From a virus: a stretch of DNA of 64,000 nucleotides. A model generated the notes under the pieces. It was not told the origin of the DNA, ran no database searches, and saw only the letters and a list, made by a program, of their open reading frames with translations. Of the stretch, positions 8,255 through 16,744 are shown in pieces (within the stretch, counting starts at the first letter, position 1; every line of letters begins with the position of its first letter). A program made the translations under genes and the position numbers. The stretch spans positions 1 to 64,000 of the IMG/VR virus record IMGVR_UViG_3300020383_000007; one strand, given 5' to 3'.

Positions 8255-9505
8255 ATGCAATATAGCATCGTTAGAACGTTAGGTAAGAACAAAGGATATG
8301 GTGGTCGATATACTGAGATTGATCTTACCGGATTGACCTTTAGAGACCTTTACCAAAATTACCTCGACGTCCATTTCGAAGTTAGTCACCCAACCTACAC
8401 ACAACCTAAGTATGTGAAGTTGGAAGATTTTCAAACCCGCATTAGTAATGCAGACATCACACCGAATGATTGGTTAGCATCAATCGACAATGAATCGCTC
8501 CCGACTGTAGAAGGTGAGCTTAAAATAGTTACTGACTTCGTTGGTCATCGCGATGCCTTTATGGCAGGTTACGATGTTGAACGAACCGTTATGGGTTATC
8601 ATCCTGAAACTGAATTCCCCATGAAAGAACGTAAAGATCTATTGATGAAAAAAGACGGTGTGGATTATTCTAAGTTGCAGGATAACTGCATCGTTACCGT
8701 TAACGGGTTTGTTCAACAAACTTCGGCATCTGAACATGGACTCTATATTGTCGATGGAGCATATGGGCAGGATAATGCTAATGAAACTACGATCGGTATT
8801 ACATCGTTTGAAACGCTAGGTGGTATTGAAATTATCAATGTGGATGAGAATAATATCTACCAGCCTAATGAAGATAACAAGCTTTACCAGTACACCTACG
8901 TCAATCTCGGCGTACCTACAGAGAACCGTGCTGTATTGATGGTAATGGGTGGCTATCTACATGTTCTCGATAACAGCTATAAATCGATCGGGGATGGGTT
9001 AGTTAGAATTGACTTTAACAACTACCCTCTTATCCAGCGCTATTATGAATCGATGGGCTATATCGATTTAAGTAGTCTCGAATATACCCCGTTTGATAAT
9101 AACGAATCGCAACGCTCTGTTAAAGAGTTGTTAGAAAGTAATTCGTTTATTAAGCAGATGCTGAACTTAAAGCAAACCTTCTTCATCGTTGTTAATAACC
9201 CTAACGTTTTTGTTGAGCGGTATCAGCTTGAGAAAAGCGGATTGGTTGGTACATTCTACTCTGAAGAAAGACCGATGTTGCCGTTAGTTACTCAACGTGG
9301 TAAGCTAAAAGAATATTGGTCGTATGAAGACGATGGTAAGTGGGTTGTTAATTGCAATAGTAACCTTGTCCCTAACTACATCTTTGAACAAACACAATAT
9401 CGTAAGTTAGACAACGTAACGAATCAGCTGACTCCTTATACACCATACACTCACGACCGTGGGTTCTTATTGGGCATCGGTTCAGATTCCATAAAGGAAA
9501 AATAA
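8255..9505 (+). CDS. Hypothetical structural-type protein
   Basis: The frame opens at a TTG at 8234, but the ATG at 8255 has GGAG eight bases upstream and is the likely start, giving 416 residues beginning MQYSIVRTLGKN. I do not recognise the family. The sequence is rich in Tyr, Asn and beta-type alternation, with no membrane segment or signal peptide, which suits a virion protein. It is a single-gene unit between the fibre cluster and a minus-strand pair, with a terminator overlapping its stop. Confidence 0.65.
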   Translation: MQYSIVRTLGKNKGYGGRYTEIDLTGLTFRDLYQNYLDVHFEVSHPTYTQPKYVKLEDFQTRISNADITPNDWLASIDNESLPTVEGELKIVTDFVGHRDAFMAGYDVERTVMGYHPETEFPMKERKDLLMKKDGVDYSKLQDNCIVTVNGFVQQTSASEHGLYIVDGAYGQDNANETTIGITSFETLGGIEIINVDENNIYQPNEDNKLYQYTYVNLGVPTENRAVLMVMGGYLHVLDNSYKSIGDGLVRIDFNNYPLIQRYYESMGYIDLSSLEYTPFDNNESQRSVKELLESNSFIKQMLNLKQTFFIVVNNPNVFVERYQLEKSGLVGTFYSEERPMLPLVTQRGKLKEYWSYEDDGKWVVNCNSNLVPNYIFEQTQYRKLDNVTNQLTPYTPYTHDRGFLLGIGSDSIKEK

Positions 9506-9527
9506 GAGGGAGGGCTGATGCCCTCCC
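9498..9527 (-). terminator. Terminator hairpin between convergent genes
   Basis: GGGAGGGC pairs perfectly with GCCCTCCC around loop TGAT at 9508-9527. On the minus strand it is followed by TCTTATTTTT, a good T-tract for the 9541-10065 gene. On the plus strand only CTTATGACGTTTT follows, so it may also weakly stop the 8255 gene. Confidence 0.65.
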
Positions 9528-9540
9528 CTTATGACGTTTT

Positions 9541-10065
9541 CTATTTGATCGCTTCTTGGAACTCTGAAGATCCAGCTGGAAATTCTTCAACGATAGTCCA
9601 GATGATTTTCTTAACGACACCTTCAAGATTCTCAATGAAGTGTAGATACATAGGCATCTTTTCTTCGTCCGTGAGTGACGCATTAATAGCATCTTCAAAA
9701 TCACCCACTAATGACATGGCGTTGTTTGTGGAAGCCGACACGGATGTACCACCATGTTCTGGATCACCCGGATCGACAGCTACCGTGTTCCAAAACTCAG
9801 CAAAAGCTAAAGCAAGATCAGAAACATCAATAGCACTCGTTTTATCTAAAGCGCCAGCTAGGATACTTTCATCCCCACCTGAGTTCTTACCACCCAATAC
9901 TTCACCATCTTTAGCGTAGTTATTGTACGCTTTAGCAAAACCCGTCGGGAAATCTCCCTTAGGCTTAATGTCAGCCGGTTTAGGAGATCCGTCGGGGTTT
10001 ATTGCTGCCACATCACAAATCAGTGCTGTGAGCTCCTGAGAGCATTTCATGGGATTCAATGCCAT
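9541..10065 (-). CDS. Hypothetical protein
   Basis: This is an unrecognised acidic protein of 174 residues. AGGTGG precedes the ATG. It is rich in Ala, Gly and Asp, with a probable helical C-terminal third (IENLEGVVKKIIWTIVEEF). It starts eight bases after the stop of the spike-like gene 10074-11042, so the two are almost certainly co-transcribed. That hints at a tail or baseplate accessory role. Confidence 0.65.
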   Translation of the reverse strand: MALNPMKCSQELTALICDVAAINPDGSPKPADIKPKGDFPTGFAKAYNNYAKDGEVLGGKNSGGDESILAGALDKTSAIDVSDLALAFAEFWNTVAVDPGDPEHGGTSVSASTNNAMSLVGDFEDAINASLTDEEKMPMYLHFIENLEGVVKKIIWTIVEEFPAGSSEFQEAIK

Positions 10066-10073
10066 GGTACCAC

Positions 10074-11042
10074 CTACTGGTTTGTATTGACTTTACTGTA
10101 AGATGCACCGCCTTTCTTAATCGATGGAATATCGATCTTCTTAACGGCTTGAATGGCAGATGTCTTAATGCCTAAGTTACCGATGACTTGTGACTCATTG
10201 ATCGCTTTCTCAAGATCCTTGTGTCCGTCACCGTGTGTGTCACCCAATACAGAAGGTTCAACAGCATCATCCTCACCAAACTGCATCGTGGGGGCTTTTG
10301 CTGTATAGGGACCATCGCAGTGGATGTAGGCTTCTTTCTTGACATAACCATCTAGCTTACCATCACAATGGAACTGGATAAGGTCTTTGGAATACGCGTA
10401 GATTGTTTTCTTATCTAAGGTAACCTCTGTCTTATCTCGGTTCTTTGCTGTGATGATACGTTCAGCTGAATCGAGGTGAATTGAATTATTGTCATTGTCA
10501 GCGACAAGGAACTTACCATTCTTAGTATCCAACTGAATTGTATATTCAAACGGCTCACCATCCGCTTGCGTTGTATGTAGAGTAATGTGTTTACCGTGAG
10601 TAGATACCTCAAGAGAATACATGTTGTCGCCGGGTTTAAGATCGGCGTATTCTTCTTTGGTAGCAGACCACGCATAAATCACCGTCTCTAGACGCCTCAG
10701 ATCGTCGTCTAAGCCTGTAGGAGACCAATAATACTTATCAGTATCACCATACTGCCAGATAAGTAACCTTTCGCCTCTACGGACGTTAGGGGACGTTGTG
10801 CGGTTACTACCATGAACTGGTATCCATGTTGCTTTTAATGCACTACGTTGTTTTATCTTGACCGTGTATTCTTTTTCAGAGGCATCCTCAGCAGACACAT
10901 CGGTCTCGGTGATGGAGTCAACAATATCTCCATCTCCCATCGGTAGTACTTCGATTGGCACTACACGTAATTCATGTGAATCTAATTTCTTGTTTTCGGC
11001 TGCAATACCAATGGAAAACAATTTCATCTTTGACATAAACAT
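10074..11042 (-). CDS. Probable baseplate spike (OB-fold plus beta-helix)
   Basis: This 322-residue protein has an N-terminal beta-rich domain with a GERLLIWQYGDTDKYYW segment at about residues 90-106, like the OB-fold of gpV/gp5-type spikes. The middle and C-terminal parts alternate short strands (ITLHTTQADG, KFLVADNDNN, IHLDSAERI, VTLDKKTIYAY). This resembles the repetitive beta-helix that forms trimeric membrane-piercing spikes. A His/Asp-rich segment (GDTHGDGHKD) near residue 275 could bind metal. No strong Shine-Dalgarno is visible, so the start could be one of the nearby Met codons at positions 3 or 6. The function is inferred from pattern only. Confidence 0.5.
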   Translation of the reverse strand: MFMSKMKLFSIGIAAENKKLDSHELRVVPIEVLPMGDGDIVDSITETDVSAEDASEKEYTVKIKQRSALKATWIPVHGSNRTTSPNVRRGERLLIWQYGDTDKYYWSPTGLDDDLRRLETVIYAWSATKEEYADLKPGDNMYSLEVSTHGKHITLHTTQADGEPFEYTIQLDTKNGKFLVADNDNNSIHLDSAERIITAKNRDKTEVTLDKKTIYAYSKDLIQFHCDGKLDGYVKKEAYIHCDGPYTAKAPTMQFGEDDAVEPSVLGDTHGDGHKDLEKAINESQVIGNLGIKTSAIQAVKKIDIPSIKKGGASYSKVNTNQ

Positions 11043-11067
11043 AGTAAATTACACCCGTGGTTAATAC

Positions 11068-11089
11068 ATACAGTGGGGCGTCACTGTAT
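11068..11089. promoter_or_regulatory. Inverted repeat upstream of the Rad50-like gene
   Basis: ATACAGTG and CACTGTAT form perfect eight-base arms around GGGCGT, ending 25 bases before the ATG at 11115. It overlaps the string TATAGAAACAT, which recurs at 13920. It could be an operator or a leader hairpin. Confidence 0.35.
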
Positions 11090-11114
11090 AGAAACATAAT
11101 AAAGTGAGTCCGAT

Positions 11115-13613
11115 ATGCGAATACAGGAATTAGAATTAAAAGGATACAAGCGCTTAGGGTTAAGCGATATCCGTCATATCCGCATTGATTTAAATAGTGA
11201 CTATCAAGTCATACTTGGTTCTAATGGTAGCGGTAAGAGTTCGTTGCTTAATGAACTATCGCCATTACCTGCTCAACCAAAACAATACAGTAAAGGTGGT
11301 TTTAAACGGATCGTCATCCACCACCACGGTAAAGAGTATGTTCTCATATCAAACTTCGATGGGAAGAACCATCACTCATTTAAAGTCGATAAAAACGAAC
11401 TTAATGAGGGTGGGACCATAACCGTACAACGCGACTTAGTTAAAGAACACTTTAACATCACAGACGAGCTCTTTCAGTTAATCTGCGGTAAGCTAAAGTT
11501 CACGCAGATGACAGCGTCTAAACGTCGTGAGTTCTTCACGCGTATGTCTAATAATGACTTGACTTATGCTTTCGATATCTTCAAACGATTAGCATCAAAA
11601 ACTCGCGATGAGCAAGGTGCTGTGAAACATTTAAAGAATCGCATTGCATCTGAGACCGACTTACTTCTATCGATGGAAGATGACGAGTTAGAAAAGAAAG
11701 TTGATAAGCTTCAAAAAGAACTAACGTTGTTAATGGAGCATCGTCGTGTGGATTTACCCAAAGCCGTTGAGGCTGAAAGAGTATTGAATGAGTCGTTAGA
11801 TTCTATTAACTCAATATCTACTGAAATATTGGAAGCGCCATTTAGGCAACCTAGTGAAGAACACTTCGAGAACCTCGAGTCTTTAAGTGTGGCTTGTCAG
11901 AAATTATCAAGTGAGTTGTCGGCACAACAACAAATACTCAGTCACTACTCAGAAGAACATGAACGAATGACTCGTCTTGTCGGTGAGATGAGTGAGGTCG
12001 GTACGACATCTGTCGATGAGTTGAAGGAAAGACTTTCTAGTATCGAAAAAGAAATCGAACAACGTAAGTCTAAGATCAAAGAATTTGAGTTTAAAGGTGA
12101 TGTGAGTAACCTCATCGCTAAAGCTCAGGAGATCAAATCTCAGCTTGTCGATACGTTAGGTGCCCTACCGGACAACTCAAACCTTAAATACTCTCGTGAG
12201 CGCGGACAGAACGCTCTAGACGCCATCGACAACCTTACTCGTGAACAAAGTCATGTTCTGTCTAAGATACGCCGTAATGAAGAGCACATCCAACACATCA
12301 AAGATGCTAAAAACATCGAATGTCCAGATTGTGGATATCGTTGGAAGCCAGGTGTGTCGGAGCATGAGCTAAGACAACTTGAAGAAGAAGTTGTTTCGCT
12401 TGCTAATCGTGAAGGTGAAATTAAGCAGAAGTTGAGTGAGCTTCGAGAATATCGAGAGTCTTACGATTCTTACGTCACCATGTTTAATAGACTTCGGGGT
12501 ATTGCACACAGCTATCCTGAGGCTAGTAACTTATTCGATTGGTTACTCGATAAGGATCGTATCATACATCAGCCGTCACAACACATACCTAAGATCGACG
12601 TATGGATGGATGACTTGTATATACACAACGATCTATGGTCATTGCAGAACAACTCAAAGCTTTTACATAGTGCATTGCAAAAAGCGGAGATGTTGGGTGA
12701 TGGTGAGGCTGGCCATATTGAGGGTAGCTTACGGTCTATTGAAAAGAATGTCGAGGAGACAAACGCTAATATAGCTAAAATCCGTGAGAAGAAAGATCGT
12801 TATGATCGTGCTTTGGTTCAAGCAAAACATCGGATGAAGTTATACGAGCGACTCAACAGTCTACACTCACACTTCATGGATCAGTTAGATATCGTTTACA
12901 ACGCACAACGTAATGATGTCATATCGAACTTAATCGATGAACACCAAGGACTACTTGCTGTTAATAGACGGAAGTTGAATGAACGTCAATCGGTTTCTAA
13001 CATCATTGATGATTTAACTAAGTCATTACAGACAGTGGAGCAAAGCTATCTTGATCACAAGCTTTTGTGTCGTGCGCTGTCGCCCACTGATGGCATCATC
13101 GCTAAGCAGTTGACTACGTTTATCAATGCAGTCGTCATGCAGATGAATGATATCTTGTCCCAGATCTATACCTACCGGATCGAGATACAACCTTGTGGTA
13201 TCGAATCCAACGACTTGGACTTTAAGTTTCCGTTGATTGCCGAGTCAACAGGTGGTACAGATGCCAAGGATGTAAGTGAGGGTTCTGAAGGTCAACAAGA
13301 AGTAATCAACTTTGCGTTTCAATTGATTGCTATGTTGTATATGGACTTTGAAGACTATCCCTTATTCTTAGATGAGGTGGGTCGTGCTCAAGATGAGCAG
13401 CATATGACAAACATCATGAACTATGTTAAATTGTTGATTGATTCTAATCGACATAGTCAACTATTTATGATTAGTCACTTCGCGGCAGGTCATGGTGCAT
13501 TTACTAACGCTAACTTCTTAGTGTTGAATCCAGCGAACATCTCAGTTCCGATCAACCATAATGAAAATGCGGAGATCAACGAACAATGTCAAGACACAAA
13601 AGAGGTAGCGTAA
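11115..13613 (+). CDS. Rad50/SbcC/T4 gp46-like recombination ATPase
   Basis: This 832-residue SMC-type ATPase has a Walker A GSNGSGKS at residues 35-42 and long coiled coils from about 175 to 400 and 420 to 660. A central CPDC at residues 403-406 fits a zinc hook. A signature-like EGSEGQQEV lies near residue 722, and Walker B (YPLFLDE) at 748-754. This is the architecture of Rad50, SbcC and T4 gp46, which with an Mre11/SbcD/gp47 nuclease process DNA ends for recombination-dependent replication. No nuclease partner gene is visible in the window. It leads a plus-strand group of small genes that continues to about 16037. Confidence 0.85.
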   Translation: MRIQELELKGYKRLGLSDIRHIRIDLNSDYQVILGSNGSGKSSLLNELSPLPAQPKQYSKGGFKRIVIHHHGKEYVLISNFDGKNHHSFKVDKNELNEGGTITVQRDLVKEHFNITDELFQLICGKLKFTQMTASKRREFFTRMSNNDLTYAFDIFKRLASKTRDEQGAVKHLKNRIASETDLLLSMEDDELEKKVDKLQKELTLLMEHRRVDLPKAVEAERVLNESLDSINSISTEILEAPFRQPSEEHFENLESLSVACQKLSSELSAQQQILSHYSEEHERMTRLVGEMSEVGTTSVDELKERLSSIEKEIEQRKSKIKEFEFKGDVSNLIAKAQEIKSQLVDTLGALPDNSNLKYSRERGQNALDAIDNLTREQSHVLSKIRRNEEHIQHIKDAKNIECPDCGYRWKPGVSEHELRQLEEEVVSLANREGEIKQKLSELREYRESYDSYVTMFNRLRGIAHSYPEASNLFDWLLDKDRIIHQPSQHIPKIDVWMDDLYIHNDLWSLQNNSKLLHSALQKAEMLGDGEAGHIEGSLRSIEKNVEETNANIAKIREKKDRYDRALVQAKHRMKLYERLNSLHSHFMDQLDIVYNAQRNDVISNLIDEHQGLLAVNRRKLNERQSVSNIIDDLTKSLQTVEQSYLDHKLLCRALSPTDGIIAKQLTTFINAVVMQMNDILSQIYTYRIEIQPCGIESNDLDFKFPLIAESTGGTDAKDVSEGSEGQQEVINFAFQLIAMLYMDFEDYPLFLDEVGRAQDEQHMTNIMNYVKLLIDSNRHSQLFMISHFAAGHGAFTNANFLVLNPANISVPINHNENAEINEQCQDTKEVA

Positions 13614-13882
13614 AAACCTACCGCCTGATGGCAGTAAAAGAGGATAGGGTCATCACGACCCTAAACCTCGATCTAAACGAAACGACTATCGATGGTTTAA
13701 ATAAAGATCACTTCAGGCGCATCAACGTTAGAATGTTAGGTTGGGAGATATATCTACATCTAGGCGTGAGTGCGAGAGTGAAAGCATTCGATGGTGTAGT
13801 TGTGTGGGAAGGTAGAGAGAAGATTGTGGGTAAGTTTACGTGGGATGAGTACGTAGAATCCGGTAACCAAAAGTCGATTTAA
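13586..13882 (+). CDS. Hypothetical protein overlapping the Rad50-like gene
   Basis: This is an unrecognised 98-residue protein. The chosen ATG at 13586 has GGAG 11 bases upstream and overlaps the end of the Rad50-like gene by 28 bases, which suggests translational coupling. An alternative ATG at 13627 lacks a ribosome site. The N-terminus is basic. The rest alternates hydrophobic and charged residues and looks like a small beta domain. Confidence 0.55.
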   Translation: MSRHKRGSVKTYRLMAVKEDRVITTLNLDLNETTIDGLNKDHFRRINVRMLGWEIYLHLGVSARVKAFDGVVVWEGREKIVGKFTWDEYVESGNQKSI

Positions 13883-13886
13883 AAAA

Positions 13887-13913
13887 TTCATAGACCTATA
13901 TTGTAGATGTGAG
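13887..13913 (+). promoter_or_regulatory. AT-rich promoter candidate (element A)
   Basis: This 27-base stretch matches 48974-49000 at 21 positions without gaps. Shared parts include ATAGAC, TATAT and GATGTGA. It ends 33 bases before the ATG at 13946. TATATT resembles the remembered phiKZ early-promoter core TATATTAC. Inference only. Confidence 0.4.
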
Positions 13914-13945
13914 TTTGCATATAGAAACATCAAAGGGGATGTAAT

Positions 13946-14359
13946 ATGAATAATGTAATCGAATTGGTAGAAAACAGTAGCCCACTAAAAGCTGCATATA
14001 ACTGGTTCATGTATGGTTGGAAAAGAAAAACCTACTACACAGCAATCAGTTTAGTTCAAGGTGAAACGGAAGAACTTGTTGAATTTTCTATCAAGTTGAC
14101 GTTTAATCGTGAAATCAAGACTCCTTCCACTGCAAGTAATGCAGCTAAGGTTGTTGTCGATAAGTTAAAACTTAAAGGTAAGCTTGAGGGCTTTGAAGAA
14201 GATATGTTTGCTGTTCGCTTCTTTGACGCTGATCCATCTAATGGGAAATTAGTAAATGGGTTTGCCGTTAAATGTGGTGGCGTCATGTCTCAGATCTCTG
14301 AATTTACCACGCGTGTGAGTGAAGAGAAAATCAAAAGCTTAAAGCCACTGTCTTTATAA
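13946..14359 (+). CDS. Hypothetical protein
   Basis: This 137-residue protein is not recognised. GGGG lies 10 bases before the ATG and a conserved promoter-like element lies further up. The N-terminal 35 residues are aromatic and basic (YNWFMYGWKRKTYY). The rest looks like a compact alpha/beta domain with KVVVDKLKLKGKLEGF. No signal peptide or membrane segment is clear. It begins a run of small genes and its own promoter suggests separate, possibly early, expression. Confidence 0.6.
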   Translation: MNNVIELVENSSPLKAAYNWFMYGWKRKTYYTAISLVQGETEELVEFSIKLTFNREIKTPSTASNAAKVVVDKLKLKGKLEGFEEDMFAVRFFDADPSNGKLVNGFAVKCGGVMSQISEFTTRVSEEKIKSLKPLSL

Positions 14360-14413
14360 TCGAATAATTTAAATTAAAAACTTCTAATTAAAAATACAAA
14401 AAGGAAAAACACT

Positions 14414-14632
14414 ATGTCTAACGTAACTACTTTCTTCTCAAACAATCCAGATGCTCCAGCACAGATCGTCATTGCCGAGCCAATACCGAAAGATGAGCCC
14501 ATCATTAATATCGATTTAAATGGCGTGGGTGTCATGTGTAAAGGTGGACAATGGTTCCAGTATGTTACTGGTGGTAAAATCGCTATCGATGGTCCTGGTG
14601 ACCTGCGTGAAGATCCAGTTCTTCACGCATAA
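14414..14632 (+). CDS. Small hypothetical protein
   Basis: This 72-residue protein is preceded by AAGGAAAA and followed at once by a strong terminator. It has a Pro-rich first third and a beta-type second half (GVGVMCKGGQWFQYVTGGKIAI). I do not recognise it. The clean ribosome site and terminator support a real gene. Confidence 0.55.
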   Translation: MSNVTTFFSNNPDAPAQIVIAEPIPKDEPIINIDLNGVGVMCKGGQWFQYVTGGKIAIDGPGDLREDPVLHA

Positions 14633-14640
14633 GCAAATAG

Positions 14641-14669
14641 TGGGGTGTTCTGCACCCCATAATTTTTTT
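14641..14669 (+). terminator. Rho-independent terminator
   Basis: TGGGGTG pairs with CACCCCA around a five-base loop at 14641-14659, followed by TAATTTTTTT. It ends the unit that includes the 72-residue gene. Confidence 0.8.
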
Positions 14670-14721
14670 GACTGTTTAGCACTTTAGTATGGACAAACAC
14701 ACACTTACTTGTAAGTGCTAA
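14668..14721 (+). promoter_or_regulatory. Leader region with long-spaced inverted repeat
   Basis: TTGACT begins at the end of the previous terminator. TTAGCACTT (14676-14684) and AAGTGCTAA (14713-14721) are perfect inverted arms 28 bases apart, ending nine bases before the ATG at 14731. TATG at 14688-14691 lies between them. If transcribed, the arms would form a stem next to the ribosome site, so this may combine a promoter with translational control. Confidence 0.35.
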
Positions 14722-14730
14722 GGATTTTAA

Positions 14731-15426
14731 ATGTTAAGACCATCTATGTTTAATGAATCGAATGAAACAAAAGACGATTTCGGTTCACAGGTCGAGAACA
14801 TATTCGATCATTACTTCAGAGCAAACCAAGCCGCTATGTCAACTGAATCATCGCAAGAGGATGAGATTGAGAAGGTTTGGTTTATCAAGATCGATGACTT
14901 CTCGCAATTTGAAAAGTCGATTCTTACAGAGCATCACGTTCAATGGGAATATCGACTGAAAGATCCTGACGGTAAACCATTAGGTACAGAACGTTCTCGT
15001 GAAATCAATCATGGTGAGCGTTATGAGCTAACGATTAAGTCATATCGTAAGGATGGTGCAGGTTCGGTAGAGACGACGCTTGACTCCACCGCAGAAATGC
15101 ACGAAGTTATCTCTAACCTCGCCGATAGAGCTTTACACAAGACGCGCTATCTTGTACCATCGGGTGTTATGGTTGAGGTAATGGATGAGAAGGGAGAACC
15201 AACAGAGAAAGAACTTATCTGGGAAGTGGACGCGTTCTTAATGGAAGACGGTTCATTCTATCCTTGGGTTAAGATCGATCTTGAAGTACCACATGAAAAG
15301 GTGGATTCTCCCGCACTACCTTTTAAGTATGTCGATGCTATCAATGTATCTTACGACGTAACTGTCACTGAAGAGCAACGCGCTATCGTAGATTCTATCT
15401 TCGATGCTGTTAAGCGTAGCAAATAA
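14731..15426 (+). CDS. CYTH-like triphosphate tunnel protein
   Basis: This 231-residue protein shows the pattern of the CYTH/triphosphate tunnel metalloenzyme superfamily. An acidic EIEK motif lies at residues 45-48. YELTIKS lies near residue 112, and HKTRY near 136. An ELIWEVDAFL segment near 165 is followed by WVKIDLEVP. These match the usual order of ExExK, TxK, KxR and ExE tunnel residues, although the first motif is E-x-E-K rather than ExExK. Family members hydrolyse inorganic triphosphate or thiamine triphosphate, or make cyclic AMP. Which reaction applies here cannot be told. An N-terminal extension of about 40 acidic residues precedes the domain. AAGGA precedes the ATG. Confidence 0.6.
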   Translation: MLRPSMFNESNETKDDFGSQVENIFDHYFRANQAAMSTESSQEDEIEKVWFIKIDDFSQFEKSILTEHHVQWEYRLKDPDGKPLGTERSREINHGERYELTIKSYRKDGAGSVETTLDSTAEMHEVISNLADRALHKTRYLVPSGVMVEVMDEKGEPTEKELIWEVDAFLMEDGSFYPWVKIDLEVPHEKVDSPALPFKYVDAINVSYDVTVTEEQRAIVDSIFDAVKRSK

Positions 15427-15449
15427 AAAATTAAAAACGAGGAGCTATC

Positions 15450-16037
15450 ATGCAACAGACTCGCCTTACAACGGAAAACGTATCACCAAAGCTTTTGGAT
15501 AAGCTGGCTGTAGAAGAAGCTGGTCTATTAGGGCCCTATACTCGTGCTGAGTATGAAAAGCTATTGACGGTTGATGGTGGTAGTTGGGAGTTTGTATTCG
15601 TACCCAGTAAACTGGATGAGAATTTTGGTCAGTTGAAGATCCGACCTAAGTCCACTCAATCAACGCGATTGTTAGATAAGGGTCGTGCATTGAAGTTGAA
15701 AGATCTCAATTTGGATAAAGACTATCCACTGGGAACCTTGATCAATTTCATTGGTGCTACTAAACGTGACCCCGTTGGTCGTATTAAGAAAGTTCAAGAG
15801 TTCTTACTCAATAACTGGGAAGCGTTTGAAGATGCATTTCCTGAGAAACCATCTGACGATGAGTTTCATCAGTGGATGATGCAATTTAAAGCTTATCGTT
15901 TTAAACCGTTTCAAGTGGATGGTGTTCGTAAGCTGATGCCCGCGACTGTTAAAGCTATGCGTAAGCCTAGCGCACAGAAAGCAACTACACCACGCCAACA
16001 ACGTAACAAGCGACAGTTCAACAAGAAACAAGCGTAG
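15450..16037 (+). CDS. Hypothetical protein with basic C-terminal tail
   Basis: This unrecognised 195-residue protein has GAGGAG before its ATG, 24 bases after the CYTH-like gene. The last 30 residues are strongly basic and Gln-rich (TPRQQRNKRQFNKKQ), as in disordered nucleic-acid-binding tails. The body mixes alpha and beta segments. It ends at a strong convergent terminator. A DNA- or RNA-associated role is a guess from the tail. Confidence 0.6.
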   Translation: MQQTRLTTENVSPKLLDKLAVEEAGLLGPYTRAEYEKLLTVDGGSWEFVFVPSKLDENFGQLKIRPKSTQSTRLLDKGRALKLKDLNLDKDYPLGTLINFIGATKRDPVGRIKKVQEFLLNNWEAFEDAFPEKPSDDEFHQWMMQFKAYRFKPFQVDGVRKLMPATVKAMRKPSAQKATTPRQQRNKRQFNKKQA

Positions 16038-16055
16038 TCCGTAAAGCGAAAATAA

Positions 16056-16101
16056 ATACATGGGAGGCAAGCGCCTCCCATGTATGCTGTCTTTATTTTT
16101 T
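16056..16101 (+). terminator. Strong terminator between convergent genes
   Basis: A 13-base perfect stem at 16056-16068 and 16073-16085 surrounds loop AAGC. TTTATTTTTTG follows at 16092-16102, one of six identical copies in the window. On the minus strand the same stem is followed by TTTATTTTCG, so it may work both ways. Confidence 0.85.
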
Positions 16102-16102
16102 G

Positions 16103-16729
16103 TTAGATCAAGTTGTTATCGATCAATATCTTCTCTAACGTCTTAATCCTTTCATAAAGCTCTTGGTTCTTCTGACGTTCTTTGAGGTACTTAGCGTGAT
16201 CGGTATCTTGATACGTTATGTTGTCAAGACGAGATGCTTCCAGCGCCTCATGTTCAGACTCTGTAATGTTTCCAGAATACGGTGCAAGATGTAGGTTAAC
16301 ATCCGGTACCTTACCCAACACTTCAGAACCTACCGTACCCAACCGCACTTTAACATCATCCAAGTCGATGCTCTCTGGCAGTAGAGCAAAATCAACCGAC
16401 AATACCACACGATTGTAGCGAACACCCCCCAATGAAGGAAACGATAGGATATACGTATCTGGTATATAAATGACTTCTCTGTTTTGAGAAGGATCATCGA
16501 TAACTAGAGTTACGATATTCGCCTTCGCTTCCTTATCTTGAGTAAACGTTTCGCGTGAGATGCCTTTAGGTTCGTAGTACTGACTATAGACATCTATGTT
16601 CTTCTGATAAAGATCGTCAAATGAACGGACAGCTTCACAAACATAGACCTTACCATCGGTAACGCTAAACGGTGTCTTAACTTGGTAAGTACCGCGTGCA
16701 CCGACAGTGGGTGTCATTTTAACTGCCAT
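16103..16729 (-). CDS. Hypothetical protein with C-terminal coiled coil
   Basis: This unrecognised 208-residue protein has AAGGA before its ATG. Residues 1 to about 150 are beta-rich. The last 35 form a likely coiled coil (YLKERQKNQELYERIKTLEKIL), which suggests oligomerisation. It follows the 441-residue gene by 15 bases on the minus strand, so the two form an operon. A virion role is possible since both lie opposite the replication genes and share the strand of tail genes. Confidence 0.6.
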   Translation of the reverse strand: MAVKMTPTVGARGTYQVKTPFSVTDGKVYVCEAVRSFDDLYQKNIDVYSQYYEPKGISRETFTQDKEAKANIVTLVIDDPSQNREVIYIPDTYILSFPSLGGVRYNRVVLSVDFALLPESIDLDDVKVRLGTVGSEVLGKVPDVNLHLAPYSGNITESEHEALEASRLDNITYQDTDHAKYLKERQKNQELYERIKTLEKILIDNNLI

Positions 16730-16744
16730 ATCAACTATCCTTCA

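Noticed and set aside
9518-9919. Plus-strand open frame of 133 codons
   Set aside because: It lies antisense to the 9541-10065 gene and begins inside a terminator hairpin.
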